From the NCBI GenBank assembly GCA_041389725.1, contig JAWKRG010000010.1, positions 124,001-188,000 of the forward strand: a stretch of 64,000 nucleotides of DNA, read 5' to 3'. Origin of the DNA: Polyangiaceae bacterium. Lineage in GTDB: Bacteria > Myxococcota_A > Polyangia > Polyangiales > Polyangiaceae. The notes beneath the pieces were generated by a model. That model made no database searches and was not told the origin of the DNA. It worked only from the letters and a program-made list of their open reading frames with translations. Numbering within the stretch: position 1 is the stretch's first letter; each line of letters begins with the position of its first letter. Below, piece by piece: positions 33,998 through 42,266 of this stretch. The translations under genes and the position numbers were made by a program.

Positions 33998-34156
33998 ATG
34001 GGGTAGGTACGCCAATCGTGTCGTCGGAGTTTCCCTCCGGCAACCCATAAGAGGCCTCGACCGCTCAGATGGATTCGCCACTCGGTGGATTCGCGGGATT
34101 TTTGAGGTATCCCGAGACCCGTGAATCCCAGGCCATCCTGGTCTAGCGTCGCGGTC

Positions 34157-36625
34157 ATGAATACCTCGGTCAAGTCCGAGAGCGAATTCCTGGCGCTGAC
34201 GACCTCGGCGCTGGAGCGAGACTTCCAGGACCATGTTCGCCACACGCTGGGCAAGGACCCGCGGGTCGCAACTCAACTCGATCACTTCGTCGCCGCGGCC
34301 CGTACCGTCCGCGACCGGCTGGCCGATCGCTGGACACGCACGGTCGACCGAGTGATCAGCGAGCAACCCAAGCGGGTGTACTACCTGTCGATGGAGTTTC
34401 TGCTGGGGCGGCTCCTAGAGGACGCCCTGGTCAACCTCGGCGCTTGGGACGAGATGAAGGAGGCGCTCCTTCGGGTCGGCGTGGACCCCGCCGACGTATT
34501 CAACCAGGAACACGACGCCGGGCTGGGCAATGGCGGCCTCGGTAGGCTGGCGGCGTGCTTTCTGGATTCGATGGCGACCCTGGGTATTCCGGGTATGGGC
34601 TACGGCATTCGCTATCAGTTCGGGATCTTCCGACAAGACATCGTGCGCGGACAGCAGGTGGAGCGTCCTGACAACTGGCTCCGCTACGGCAACCCCTGGG
34701 AGTTCGAGCGGCCAGAGCGGCGCTATGCCGTTCACTTCGGTGGGCGCGTCATTCAGTACACGTCGCCCAACGGTCGCATGGTCGCCGAGTGGGTGGACAC
34801 GGATCAGGTTCTGGCCGTGGCCTACGACACTCCGATCCCCGGCTACCAGAACGACGTGGTCAACACCTTGCGACTGTGGTCCGCGAAAGCGACCCAGGCG
34901 TTCGAACTCGAGTACTTCAACCGTGGAGACTACATCCGAGCGGTAGAGCAAAAGGCGCAGACCGAGAGTATCTCGCGCGTTCTCTACCCAAACGATTCGC
35001 AGCTGGCCGGCAAAGAGCTGCGCCTGAAGCAGGAGTACTTCCTGGTATCCGCCACACTGCAAGACGCGCTTTCCCGCCATCTTTCCCGTCACGCCGACGC
35101 TACCAGTCTGCCAAAGAGCGCCATCTTTCAACTGAACGATACCCACCCGGCGTTGGCTGTCGCCGAGTTGATGCGCCTGTTGGTCGATCGCCATCAGCTC
35201 GATTGGGATCTGGCTTGGACGATCACTTCACGTTGCATGGCCTACACCAACCATACGATCTTGCCCGAGGCCCTGGAGCGTTGGCCCGTGTGGATGCTGG
35301 AGCGGCTGCTGCCTCGGCATTTGCAGATCATCTACGAGATCAACGACCGGTTTCTGCGTGAAGTCCGGGCCCGCTTTCCGGGGGATCAGGGGCGCGTCCA
35401 GCGCATGAGCTTGATTCAAGAAGGCCCGGAACGGCAGGTGCGCATGGCACACCTGGCCATCGTCGGCGCGCACCGCGTGAACGGCGTTTCCGGGCTGCAC
35501 TCGCGGCTGTTGCGGGAGCAACTCTTTCGCGACTTCCACGAGTTCTACCCCGCCAAGTTCACCAACCAAACCAACGGCGTCACCCCGCGGCGCTGGTTGA
35601 TGAAGTGCAATCCGGGGCTCTCCGCCCTGATCACGGACCGCATCGGTCCGGCCTGGAAGTCGCAGCTTTCCGCCTTGGAAGGGCTAGAGGCGCATGCCGA
35701 CGATCCGGAGTTCCAGGCGGCTTGGCGAGCCGTGAAAGAGGAGAACAAGTTGCGCTTCGCGCGCTTCATGCGGCGTCAGCACGGTGTGGAGCTCGACCCC
35801 GCGCACCTAGTCGACTCCCAGGTGAAGCGCATCCACGAGTACAAACGTCAGTTGCTGAACGTGATTCACGTGGTGGCGCGCTACCTCAGCTTGCGCGAGG
35901 ACCCATCCCAGGACGTCGTGCCGCGTACCTTCGTCTTCGCTGGCAAGGCTGCGCCGGGCTACGCGGTGGCCAAGGAGTTGGTGCGCTTGATCAACGCGGT
36001 GGCCGCCAAGGTGAACGCGGACGCCCGGGTGCGCGGCAAGCTCGCTGTGTTGTTCGTGCCCAACTATGGAGTCACCCAAGCCGAGCTGATCATCCCCGCC
36101 AGTGACGTGTCAGAGCAGATCTCCACCGCTGGAATGGAAGCTTCCGGAACTGGCAACATGAAGTTCGCGCTGAACGGCGCGCTCACCATCGGCACCCTGG
36201 ATGGCGCGAACATCGAGATGCGGCAGTGTGTCGGTCAAGAGAACATCTTCATCTTTGGCTTGACCACAGAGGAGATTCTGGCCGCTTCGCGCGACGGCTA
36301 CGACCCGCGCCCCATCATCCAGGCGGACGCGGAGTTGCGCACTGCCCTCGACGCCATCGAAAGCGGAATGTTCAACCCCGACGAGCCGGCGCGCTTCAAG
36401 TCCCTGGTGGACGCGCTGGTGGCAGGCGGGGACCGCTACTTCGTGGTCGCCGACTATCGCAGCTACGCGCTGACGCAGCGCACCTTGGAGCAAGTGTATC
36501 GCCAGCCCGCAGAGTGGACACGCCGGTCCATTCTCAACGTCGCTCGCATGGGCTGGTTCTCGAGTGATCGAACCATCGCGGGCTACGCGCGAGAAATCTG
36601 GGACGCGGGGGTTGCTGCCCCATGA
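34157..36625 (+). CDS. glgP: Glycogen/starch phosphorylase
   Basis: A protein of 822 residues from ATG 34157, a normal length for the family. It releases glucose-1-phosphate from alpha-1,4-glucan ends using phosphate and PLP. Visible signatures are YYLSMEFLLGR, GNGGLGRLAACFLDSMATL, TNGVTPRRWL, QVKRIHEYKRQLLN and the PLP region EASGTGNMKFALNG (Lys about 669). The stop overlaps the ATG of the PH-domain gene (ATGA), so the two are coupled. An in-frame upstream start at 34121 is possible but would add only 12 residues. Confidence 0.96.
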   Translation: MNTSVKSESEFLALTTSALERDFQDHVRHTLGKDPRVATQLDHFVAAARTVRDRLADRWTRTVDRVISEQPKRVYYLSMEFLLGRLLEDALVNLGAWDEMKEALLRVGVDPADVFNQEHDAGLGNGGLGRLAACFLDSMATLGIPGMGYGIRYQFGIFRQDIVRGQQVERPDNWLRYGNPWEFERPERRYAVHFGGRVIQYTSPNGRMVAEWVDTDQVLAVAYDTPIPGYQNDVVNTLRLWSAKATQAFELEYFNRGDYIRAVEQKAQTESISRVLYPNDSQLAGKELRLKQEYFLVSATLQDALSRHLSRHADATSLPKSAIFQLNDTHPALAVAELMRLLVDRHQLDWDLAWTITSRCMAYTNHTILPEALERWPVWMLERLLPRHLQIIYEINDRFLREVRARFPGDQGRVQRMSLIQEGPERQVRMAHLAIVGAHRVNGVSGLHSRLLREQLFRDFHEFYPAKFTNQTNGVTPRRWLMKCNPGLSALITDRIGPAWKSQLSALEGLEAHADDPEFQAAWRAVKEENKLRFARFMRRQHGVELDPAHLVDSQVKRIHEYKRQLLNVIHVVARYLSLREDPSQDVVPRTFVFAGKAAPGYAVAKELVRLINAVAAKVNADARVRGKLAVLFVPNYGVTQAELIIPASDVSEQISTAGMEASGTGNMKFALNGALTIGTLDGANIEMRQCVGQENIFIFGLTTEEILAASRDGYDPRPIIQADAELRTALDAIESGMFNPDEPARFKSLVDALVAGGDRYFVVADYRSYALTQRTLEQVYRQPAEWTRRSILNVARMGWFSSDRTIAGYAREIWDAGVAAP

Positions 36626-37041
36626 CGGAGCCGGGGCCGGAGCAAGTCCTGTTCGAAGGGCATCCCGCGGTACTGCCGAGTCTGGGCGCGCTGATCCTGT
36701 CCGTCGTGACCTTGGGACTCGCGCTGATTCCGCTCTTCATCCGCTCGCGTTCTCGTTTCGTTCGCATCACCACGCAGCGAATCGTCGTGGAGCAGGGGTT
36801 GTTCTCCAAGCGCATGGAACAGGTCGACCTCTATCGCATCGTCGACTACGTCGTGGAGCGACCCTTTGGGCAGCGCGTGCTCGGCACGGGCAATCTCGTG
36901 CTCGAGGCCATGGACTCCTCCACTCCGGGGCTGCGCTTGGATGCGCTGCCCACGGATGTCATGCGGCTGTACGAGGCGCTACGGGCTGCCACGGAGCAGG
37001 AGAAGCGCATTCGCGGCGTGCGGGTGGTCGACTACGAATGA
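36622..37041 (+). CDS. Bacterial PH-domain (bPH_2/DUF304) membrane protein
   Basis: A protein of 139 residues. An N-terminal hydrophobic hairpin (LGALILSVVTLGLALIPLFI) is followed by a YdbS/bPH_2-like domain (ITTQRIVVEQGLFSKRMEQV, LYRIVDYVVERPFGQRVLGT, GNLVLEAM). Such proteins sit on the inner membrane; their role is poorly known. The start codon overlaps the stop of glgP by four bases, which implies coupled translation but not necessarily shared function. Confidence 0.82.
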   Translation: MTEPGPEQVLFEGHPAVLPSLGALILSVVTLGLALIPLFIRSRSRFVRITTQRIVVEQGLFSKRMEQVDLYRIVDYVVERPFGQRVLGTGNLVLEAMDSSTPGLRLDALPTDVMRLYEALRAATEQEKRIRGVRVVDYE

Positions 37042-37054
37042 GTGCGCCGGCTCG

Positions 37055-38038
37055 CTAGCGACGGAGGCTGCACACGATCGGCTTATGGTCGAAATAGGCC
37101 ACGTCGGACACCGCAGGTCGTCCCGGGTCCACGCCCGCGGCCCAGCAGCTTCCCTCGAAGGCGTCGCTGATGACGTGGTCGATGTTGAAGTTGCCGGCGT
37201 AGGTGGGCACGGCGTCGGTGCCGACGTCGGTCACGAAATGAAACGACTTTCCCGGCCCCGCGTGCTCCAGCACCTTTTGCGCGCTGGGATCGAAGGTGTC
37301 TGCCCGCCCCGGATCCGTGTTGAAGTCGCCTAGGATCAGGTTCTTTTCACCGTTCGCCGCAGGCTGCCCGTCCATGTCTTCGAAGACCAGGGCGAACTGC
37401 TTGGTGCGGCACGCCGTGTCTTCCAGGGTGAGGCCGGAAGAACCGTGCACGTTGACCAGGGTCCACCGCTCGCCGTTGGGGCGGAGCAACGCCGCGCGCC
37501 CGATGCGGGAGCCGCTGCCACAACCGGGGACTTCTGCGCCGTCCAAGAAGTCCATGCACAAATCGGCATCGCAGCCGTCAAGGATCGCGAAGGACTTCTT
37601 CACGCCCACACACTTGTCGTCCTTACCGCTATGGCAGGCGACCTGATAGCCCGCGCCCAAGATGACCTGAGCGACGGTTTCGTCGCCGGGTTGCCAGGTC
37701 TCGCACACGAAGCCCGCCCTGGCGTCTGCCGGTACGGTGGTGCAGTCCCCACTGAAGAAGATCTCCTGGAACCCGATGACGTCCGGCGCGACTTCCGCCA
37801 AGAACGCGCGCGTGTCTTCCACCACCGCGCGCCAAGCAAGCCCGTCGCCGTAGTATTGGTCACTCGCGCTGGCCTCGGCGGGGCCGTAGCCGTCATCGGG
37901 ATTCTGGGCCCCAATCGACTTGGTGGTCCCGGTGTTGAAGGTGACCGCGGTGAAGGTGGGGCGAGGGGGCTCCGCCTCTTCCGAGCACCCCAACGTCACG
38001 CACGCAAGCGGGACGAGGGCGAGGACCCAAGTCCTCAT
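37055..38038 (-). CDS. Secreted EEP-family lipoprotein (nuclease/phosphatase-like)
   Basis: A protein of 327 residues from ATG 38038. It has a lipoprotein signal (LALVPLACVTLGC), then an endonuclease/exonuclease/phosphatase fold: AVTFNTG, VIGFQEIFFSG, VNVHGSSG, LILGDFNTDPG and a C-terminal YFDHKPIV. Several Cys (CHSGKDDKCVG, GCDADLCMDF) suggest disulfides, fitting an extracytoplasmic location. It likely hydrolyses phosphodiesters of nucleic acid or lipid headgroups outside the cell. It is the last gene of the minus-strand FHA cluster, three bases after the ABC gene. Confidence 0.82.
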   Translation of the reverse strand: MRTWVLALVPLACVTLGCSEEAEPPRPTFTAVTFNTGTTKSIGAQNPDDGYGPAEASASDQYYGDGLAWRAVVEDTRAFLAEVAPDVIGFQEIFFSGDCTTVPADARAGFVCETWQPGDETVAQVILGAGYQVACHSGKDDKCVGVKKSFAILDGCDADLCMDFLDGAEVPGCGSGSRIGRAALLRPNGERWTLVNVHGSSGLTLEDTACRTKQFALVFEDMDGQPAANGEKNLILGDFNTDPGRADTFDPSAQKVLEHAGPGKSFHFVTDVGTDAVPTYAGNFNIDHVISDAFEGSCWAAGVDPGRPAVSDVAYFDHKPIVCSLRR

Positions 38039-38041
38039 GGC

Positions 38042-40975
38042 CTAGATGGAATCCCTGCGCTTGAGAACAATCAGGATTGCGATGAGGGTTGCGAACATCA
38101 TGGCCGAGAGCACGGCGGGTGGCAGCCAAACCAATTCGTAGTGCTCGAAGCCCCAGGCGCCGTTGAAGTCCATGCTGGCGATTTGCGCCTCTGCACACTT
38201 GAACTTCCCCTGGAATACGAAGTTGTCCGTGCTGGTCGTGGTCGGCTTGCCCAGGTCCATGATCCAGGCCGAGTCTTCCGCGATCGCCAAGCGCTCCTGC
38301 GCGACCACACCCTGGAAGCCCCAACGCGCGGGGATCAGGTACATCGGGTACTCGAGCCACGGATTGGTGGTCATGGGCACCATGATTCCGCCCAGCACGA
38401 CCTGTGGGATCAGCGCGATCGGCGTCAGTGCCATGGCCGCTTCGCTACTGGTGACCAGGGTGCTGACGATCAGCCCGACGGCCACGCTGTTCATCGCAGT
38501 GATGATCATGGTGGCCAACTCGATGCCAAAGGCCTGCGGTCCCCCGTTGAAGCCGAGGGCGAAAAACACGATCCCGAGCAGCACCGTGCACTGAATGACG
38601 CAGAAGAAGGAAAGCAGAAAGAACTTCGAAAACACGTAGTTGAACAGCTTCAGATTCACCATGCGCTCGCGCAGATAGATGGCGCGTTCGCTGACGATCT
38701 CCCGAGCGGCATTGCTGGTGCCGAACCACACCGCCGCCACCACCAAGAAGAACGCTGCGCCGGAGTGATCCGTCGTAGTCTGCATCTTGGTCAGCATGTC
38801 GTTGGTTCCCGAGAGCCCGCCGCTGCGCTTGGCGAGTTCCTGGAGGGCTCCCAGACACCAATAGGGAATGGCGTCCTTCTGACCGCCAAAGACCAGTGCC
38901 AACAGCACGCCGATGATGGGCGCCTGCGCGAGCATGATCACGGTGCCCGACACGTCACGGACCTTGATCTTGAAATAGCGGCTGAGCAAGAGCCCGAACT
39001 GTCCACTGGATTTGGGGCGCGTGCGCGGCACCCCCTGCTGGTTGGAGCCGGCGCCGACGGCTCGCGGTCCCGAGTACATCCGTTGGTAGACGGGATTCTG
39101 TGGATTGAAGAATTCCGAGTTCCATTCGCGCGCCGCTGCTTGGCGAGCGGCGAACCGCGGCGTGTAGGGGTTCTGTGCGCGCATGGCGTCGAAAATCGGA
39201 CGCTCGCGCTGGTTCAACATGTCGAACATGTCGCGAGGGTTGTCGACGTCGTTGACCGCGCGTTGGCGCTCCTTGAAGCTGCCGAAGAAGCCGTAGCCGT
39301 CCCGGGTGGGGCCGTAATAGATGGGAATGCCGCCCTGGCCGAGGATCAGCGCCAGGTTGAACTTCTCGTACTCGTCCTTCGCAGGCTGATGAATCGTACA
39401 GATGATGGTCTTGCCCGTGGTCCGCGCCAGGTTCTGCAGTAGCTCCACCAGGGCCGTAGTGTCGTCGGCAGCGAGACCGCTCGTCGGCTCGTCCAGGAAC
39501 ATGAGCACCGGATCCGTCACCAGCTCCATGGCGATGTTGACGCGTTTTCGCTGCCCGCCAGAGAGGATTTTCTTCTCCGGCTTGCCGATCTGAAGGTGCG
39601 CCACACCTTCGAGCCCGAGTTGTGCCAACGTGGTCTGGACGCGGCGATCGATCTCGTCCTCCGAGTAGTCGTGCGGCAGCCGGAACTTCGCGCTGTAGCG
39701 TACCGCCTCGTACACCGTCAGCTCCGGGTGCACGATGTCGTCTTGGGGGACGTAGCCAATGGATCCGCGCAGCGCATCGTAGATCGAGTACAGGTCCTCG
39801 CCGTTGATGCGCACCTGTCCGGCGCTGGGCGGCAGGTAGCCATTGAGCGTCAACAGCAGGGTGGTCTTGCCGGCGCCCGACGGACCCATCAGCGCGATCA
39901 AGTCGCCGGGAAGCGCCTTGAAGCTCACGTGATCCAGCAGGGTCTTCATCTCGCTGGGATTGTCGCGATCGCGCACCTGCATCAGGATGTCCCAGGCCTC
40001 GATCTCGTACAGGGGGCGTCCTGACCAGTCGGCGCGAGCATCCTCCACGACCATCGCCACCTGCTCGTCCTGGACCTGGATGAGCAGCGGCATGGGGCCG
40101 ATGTAGACCTTCTCGCCGTTCTGCACTGGAACGCGCTGGCCCGCGGGAACGCGCTGGCCCCGCACATAGGTGCCGTTGGCGCTGCCCCGGTCTTCCAACA
40201 GCAGCTGGTTGCCGTGCTTGTGCAGCACAGCGTGCTTGCTCGACACCTGCGGATGGCCGATGACGATGTCGTTGTCCTCGGTGCGGCCGATGGACTTGAA
40301 CGTGGGTCCGCCGCCGCCCAGGGCGACCTGGCCGATCACCGTTTTGTGCTTCACCCGCTGCACGCCACCTGCCTGCATGCCGCCCACGGGCGCAGCGGCG
40401 GGCGCCGGAGCGCCCATGCCGAGTCCCTGGGCCAACTCCCACACCAGGGGGATCGGCAGCGGCACTGGGCCGAGGGCGAGCAACGCGTTGGGATCGAGTG
40501 GGACAGGCTGCCCGGGCGGGAGTCGATGGCCCGCGATCCAGCTGCCACTGGTCGACGAGTGATCCGTCAACGTTACTGGCGAGAGCGTCACGGTCGCATG
40601 GCAGCCAGAGACGTTGGGGTGTGCGAGGACGATGTGGGCTTTCTCGGGCTCGCGACCGAAGGTGATCTGGCCTGCCGTTGGCGCGAGCGACCCCCGGGCC
40701 ATCATCATCTTGACGATCGCCGGATGCGCGAGGGGAACGGGAGCCTGGCCGACCACGAACTGCGTTCGGAAGTCGAAGGGCACCGAAGCGCCAGGCGCGA
40801 CGGGCTGGCCGTTTGCCAGCGTAGGTCCCGCATTGCCGTTGACGAACATCAGCTGTCCGCCCCCGTGGTTGACGATGCGCGCGTGCTCGGCCCCGACACC
40901 CGGCCCGCCTACGCGGATGTCGCAGCCCTCGCCGCTGCCAATCGTGATGGTTTGCTTTCCGAAACCGGGAATCAT
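38042..40975 (-). CDS. Triple-FHA ABC exporter (Rv1747-like half-transporter)
   Basis: A protein of 977 residues. Three N-terminal FHA-type segments are visible: about 1-80 (IGSGEGCDIRVGGPGVGAEH), about 90-190 (VSGCHATVTL, DHSSTSGSWI) and about 225-310 (IGRTEDNDIVIG, VSSKHAV, DRGSANGTYVRG). An ABCG-type ATPase follows with Walker A GPSGAGKTT (about 370), signature LSGGQRKR (about 471) and Walker B LMFLDEPTSGL, then an ABC2-type membrane domain of six helices (about 660-970). Mycobacterial Rv1747 (two FHA plus ABC) is phosphorylated by PknF and regulated through FHA. Here phospho-Thr probably controls export of an unknown lipid or polymer. Confidence 0.9.
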   Translation of the reverse strand: MIPGFGKQTITIGSGEGCDIRVGGPGVGAEHARIVNHGGGQLMFVNGNAGPTLANGQPVAPGASVPFDFRTQFVVGQAPVPLAHPAIVKMMMARGSLAPTAGQITFGREPEKAHIVLAHPNVSGCHATVTLSPVTLTDHSSTSGSWIAGHRLPPGQPVPLDPNALLALGPVPLPIPLVWELAQGLGMGAPAPAAAPVGGMQAGGVQRVKHKTVIGQVALGGGGPTFKSIGRTEDNDIVIGHPQVSSKHAVLHKHGNQLLLEDRGSANGTYVRGQRVPAGQRVPVQNGEKVYIGPMPLLIQVQDEQVAMVVEDARADWSGRPLYEIEAWDILMQVRDRDNPSEMKTLLDHVSFKALPGDLIALMGPSGAGKTTLLLTLNGYLPPSAGQVRINGEDLYSIYDALRGSIGYVPQDDIVHPELTVYEAVRYSAKFRLPHDYSEDEIDRRVQTTLAQLGLEGVAHLQIGKPEKKILSGGQRKRVNIAMELVTDPVLMFLDEPTSGLAADDTTALVELLQNLARTTGKTIICTIHQPAKDEYEKFNLALILGQGGIPIYYGPTRDGYGFFGSFKERQRAVNDVDNPRDMFDMLNQRERPIFDAMRAQNPYTPRFAARQAAAREWNSEFFNPQNPVYQRMYSGPRAVGAGSNQQGVPRTRPKSSGQFGLLLSRYFKIKVRDVSGTVIMLAQAPIIGVLLALVFGGQKDAIPYWCLGALQELAKRSGGLSGTNDMLTKMQTTTDHSGAAFFLVVAAVWFGTSNAAREIVSERAIYLRERMVNLKLFNYVFSKFFLLSFFCVIQCTVLLGIVFFALGFNGGPQAFGIELATMIITAMNSVAVGLIVSTLVTSSEAAMALTPIALIPQVVLGGIMVPMTTNPWLEYPMYLIPARWGFQGVVAQERLAIAEDSAWIMDLGKPTTTSTDNFVFQGKFKCAEAQIASMDFNGAWGFEHYELVWLPPAVLSAMMFATLIAILIVLKRRDSI

Positions 40976-41014
40976 GCGACCAAGTCCTTCGCGTCTGTAA
41001 CAAAGAAAGGGGGA

Positions 41015-42253
41015 TTACGGGAGGGCCGCGTCGGCGTCGGGGCCTGCTTCCGGTAGGGGTGGCGGCGGCTCTGGGCTAGCGGACAGCTCCGTTGGCGGGG
41101 CGATTGTGGGGGTTTTTGCCGCGGAAGTTTCCACTGGCGGGGGCGGCGGGGGCACCGGTTCCGGCTCTGGCGCGCGTAGCTTTCGGGCGAGCGCCCAGCC
41201 CAGGACGCCGAGCACGATCACCGCTGTGACGGCTGCAGCGCTCCAGACGACTGCCCTCGCGGGACCAGCGCCGCGGCGTTGCACTCCGTTCGTCGGACTG
41301 TCCTCGCGGAAGGGCGTCAAGGGCGAGCCGGGGCCGCCCGGCAAGGTCGTGCGCTCCGGCGCCGGTTCCTCCATCAAGGTCGGGCCCGCGCCGCGCGCGC
41401 CGCCCGCGCCGCCCGCGGGTCCATCGACGACGGTGTTGCCACGCCCCTCGGTGCTCTCCAGGACCACCGTCGCCCCCTGCGCCTTGCTCAGCTCGCGCAC
41501 GATGAGCACTTGTACCGTGACGTTGTCCCAGCCGCCTCGAGCCAGAGCCACGCCGACCAAGGTCTTGCACAGGTGTTCCGGCCCTTTGTCGGCGTGGCTG
41601 CCGATCAACATCGTCATGTCGCCGTCACTGACCAAGTCGGTGAGTCCGTCCGTGCAGAGCAAGAGCACGTCCCCGGTGACTAGGCGCAACGGTTCTGGAC
41701 GGAGCTCGACCTCCACGGTTTCGAGCATGCCCAAAGCACGAGTAATCTTGTTGGCATCCGGGTGCTCGATTGCTTCTTCGGCGGTGATCATTCCATGGTC
41801 CAGCATCTGCTGGACCATGGAATGATCCCGTGTCAGCCGCGTGAGCGCGCCCCCTCGATACAGGTAGGCGCGCGAGTCGCCGACGTGAGCGACTTCAGTC
41901 CATCCGTCGTGGAGCAAGAGTGCGACACAGGTGGACCCGGGACGTACCTCCGCGGGCACGTCGCCACCCACGGCGTATACCTCTCGCGCAGCGTGCTGAA
42001 TTGCCGCGGAAAGCGCATGTGCAGGCTCCGTGTCACTGGCCAGGGACATGTGCTCGACGATCGTGCGCATGGCCGTGCTACTTGCTTCGCGCCCGGCGGA
42101 ATGCCCGCCCATGCCGTCGCACACGACCGAGAGCAAGCCGTGGCTCGTCTGCGCAAACGCACACGTGTCCTCGTTGATCTGCTTGGTGGGTTCGTGGCCG
42201 GGGTCGCTGAGCTCCGCGCAGTCGACGAACACGCCTCTGACGGCGCAGTGCAC
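41015..42253 (-). CDS. PP2C-type Ser/Thr phosphatase with transmembrane C-terminus
   Basis: A protein of 412 residues from GTG 42253. The PP2C motifs are complete: INEDTCAF, VVCDGMGGHSAG (about 45-55), HVGDSRAYLYRGG, LTRDHSMVQQML, LLLCTDGLTDLV and GGWDNVTVQVL, giving the two-metal site. A linker, one transmembrane helix (AVVWSAAAVTAVIVLGVLGW) and a Pro-rich external tail follow. It should reverse Ser/Thr phosphorylation of the neighbouring FHA and ABC proteins. It starts 13 bases after the vWA-like/FHA gene stop. A perfect inverted repeat lies within its coding sequence at 41786-41827. Confidence 0.93.
   Translation of the reverse strand: MHCAVRGVFVDCAELSDPGHEPTKQINEDTCAFAQTSHGLLSVVCDGMGGHSAGREASSTAMRTIVEHMSLASDTEPAHALSAAIQHAAREVYAVGGDVPAEVRPGSTCVALLLHDGWTEVAHVGDSRAYLYRGGALTRLTRDHSMVQQMLDHGMITAEEAIEHPDANKITRALGMLETVEVELRPEPLRLVTGDVLLLCTDGLTDLVSDGDMTMLIGSHADKGPEHLCKTLVGVALARGGWDNVTVQVLIVRELSKAQGATVVLESTEGRGNTVVDGPAGGAGGARGAGPTLMEEPAPERTTLPGGPGSPLTPFREDSPTNGVQRRGAGPARAVVWSAAAVTAVIVLGVLGWALARKLRAPEPEPVPPPPPPVETSAAKTPTIAPPTELSASPEPPPPLPEAGPDADAALP
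41786..41827. repeat. Perfect 20-bp inverted repeat inside the PP2C gene
   Basis: The arms 41786-41805 and 41808-41827 are exact reverse complements, separated by two bases (TC). The stretch encodes DHSMVQQMLDHGMI, a conserved part of the phosphatase, so the codons meet both the protein and the palindrome. On either strand the transcript would fold into a near-perfect stem. Confidence 0.9.
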
Positions 42254-42266
42254 GGTCCGCTCCCAA

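Noticed and set aside
37445..39442. Long open frame on the plus strand, antisense to the EEP lipoprotein and ABC genes
   Set aside because: It is a shadow of GC-rich codon bias: no recognisable motif, unnatural composition, and it covers two well-supported genes.
38955..41003. Long open minus-strand frame overlapping the triple-FHA ABC gene in another phase
   Set aside because: The ABC gene carries all Walker and FHA motifs; the alternative frame is Arg/Pro-rich noise.
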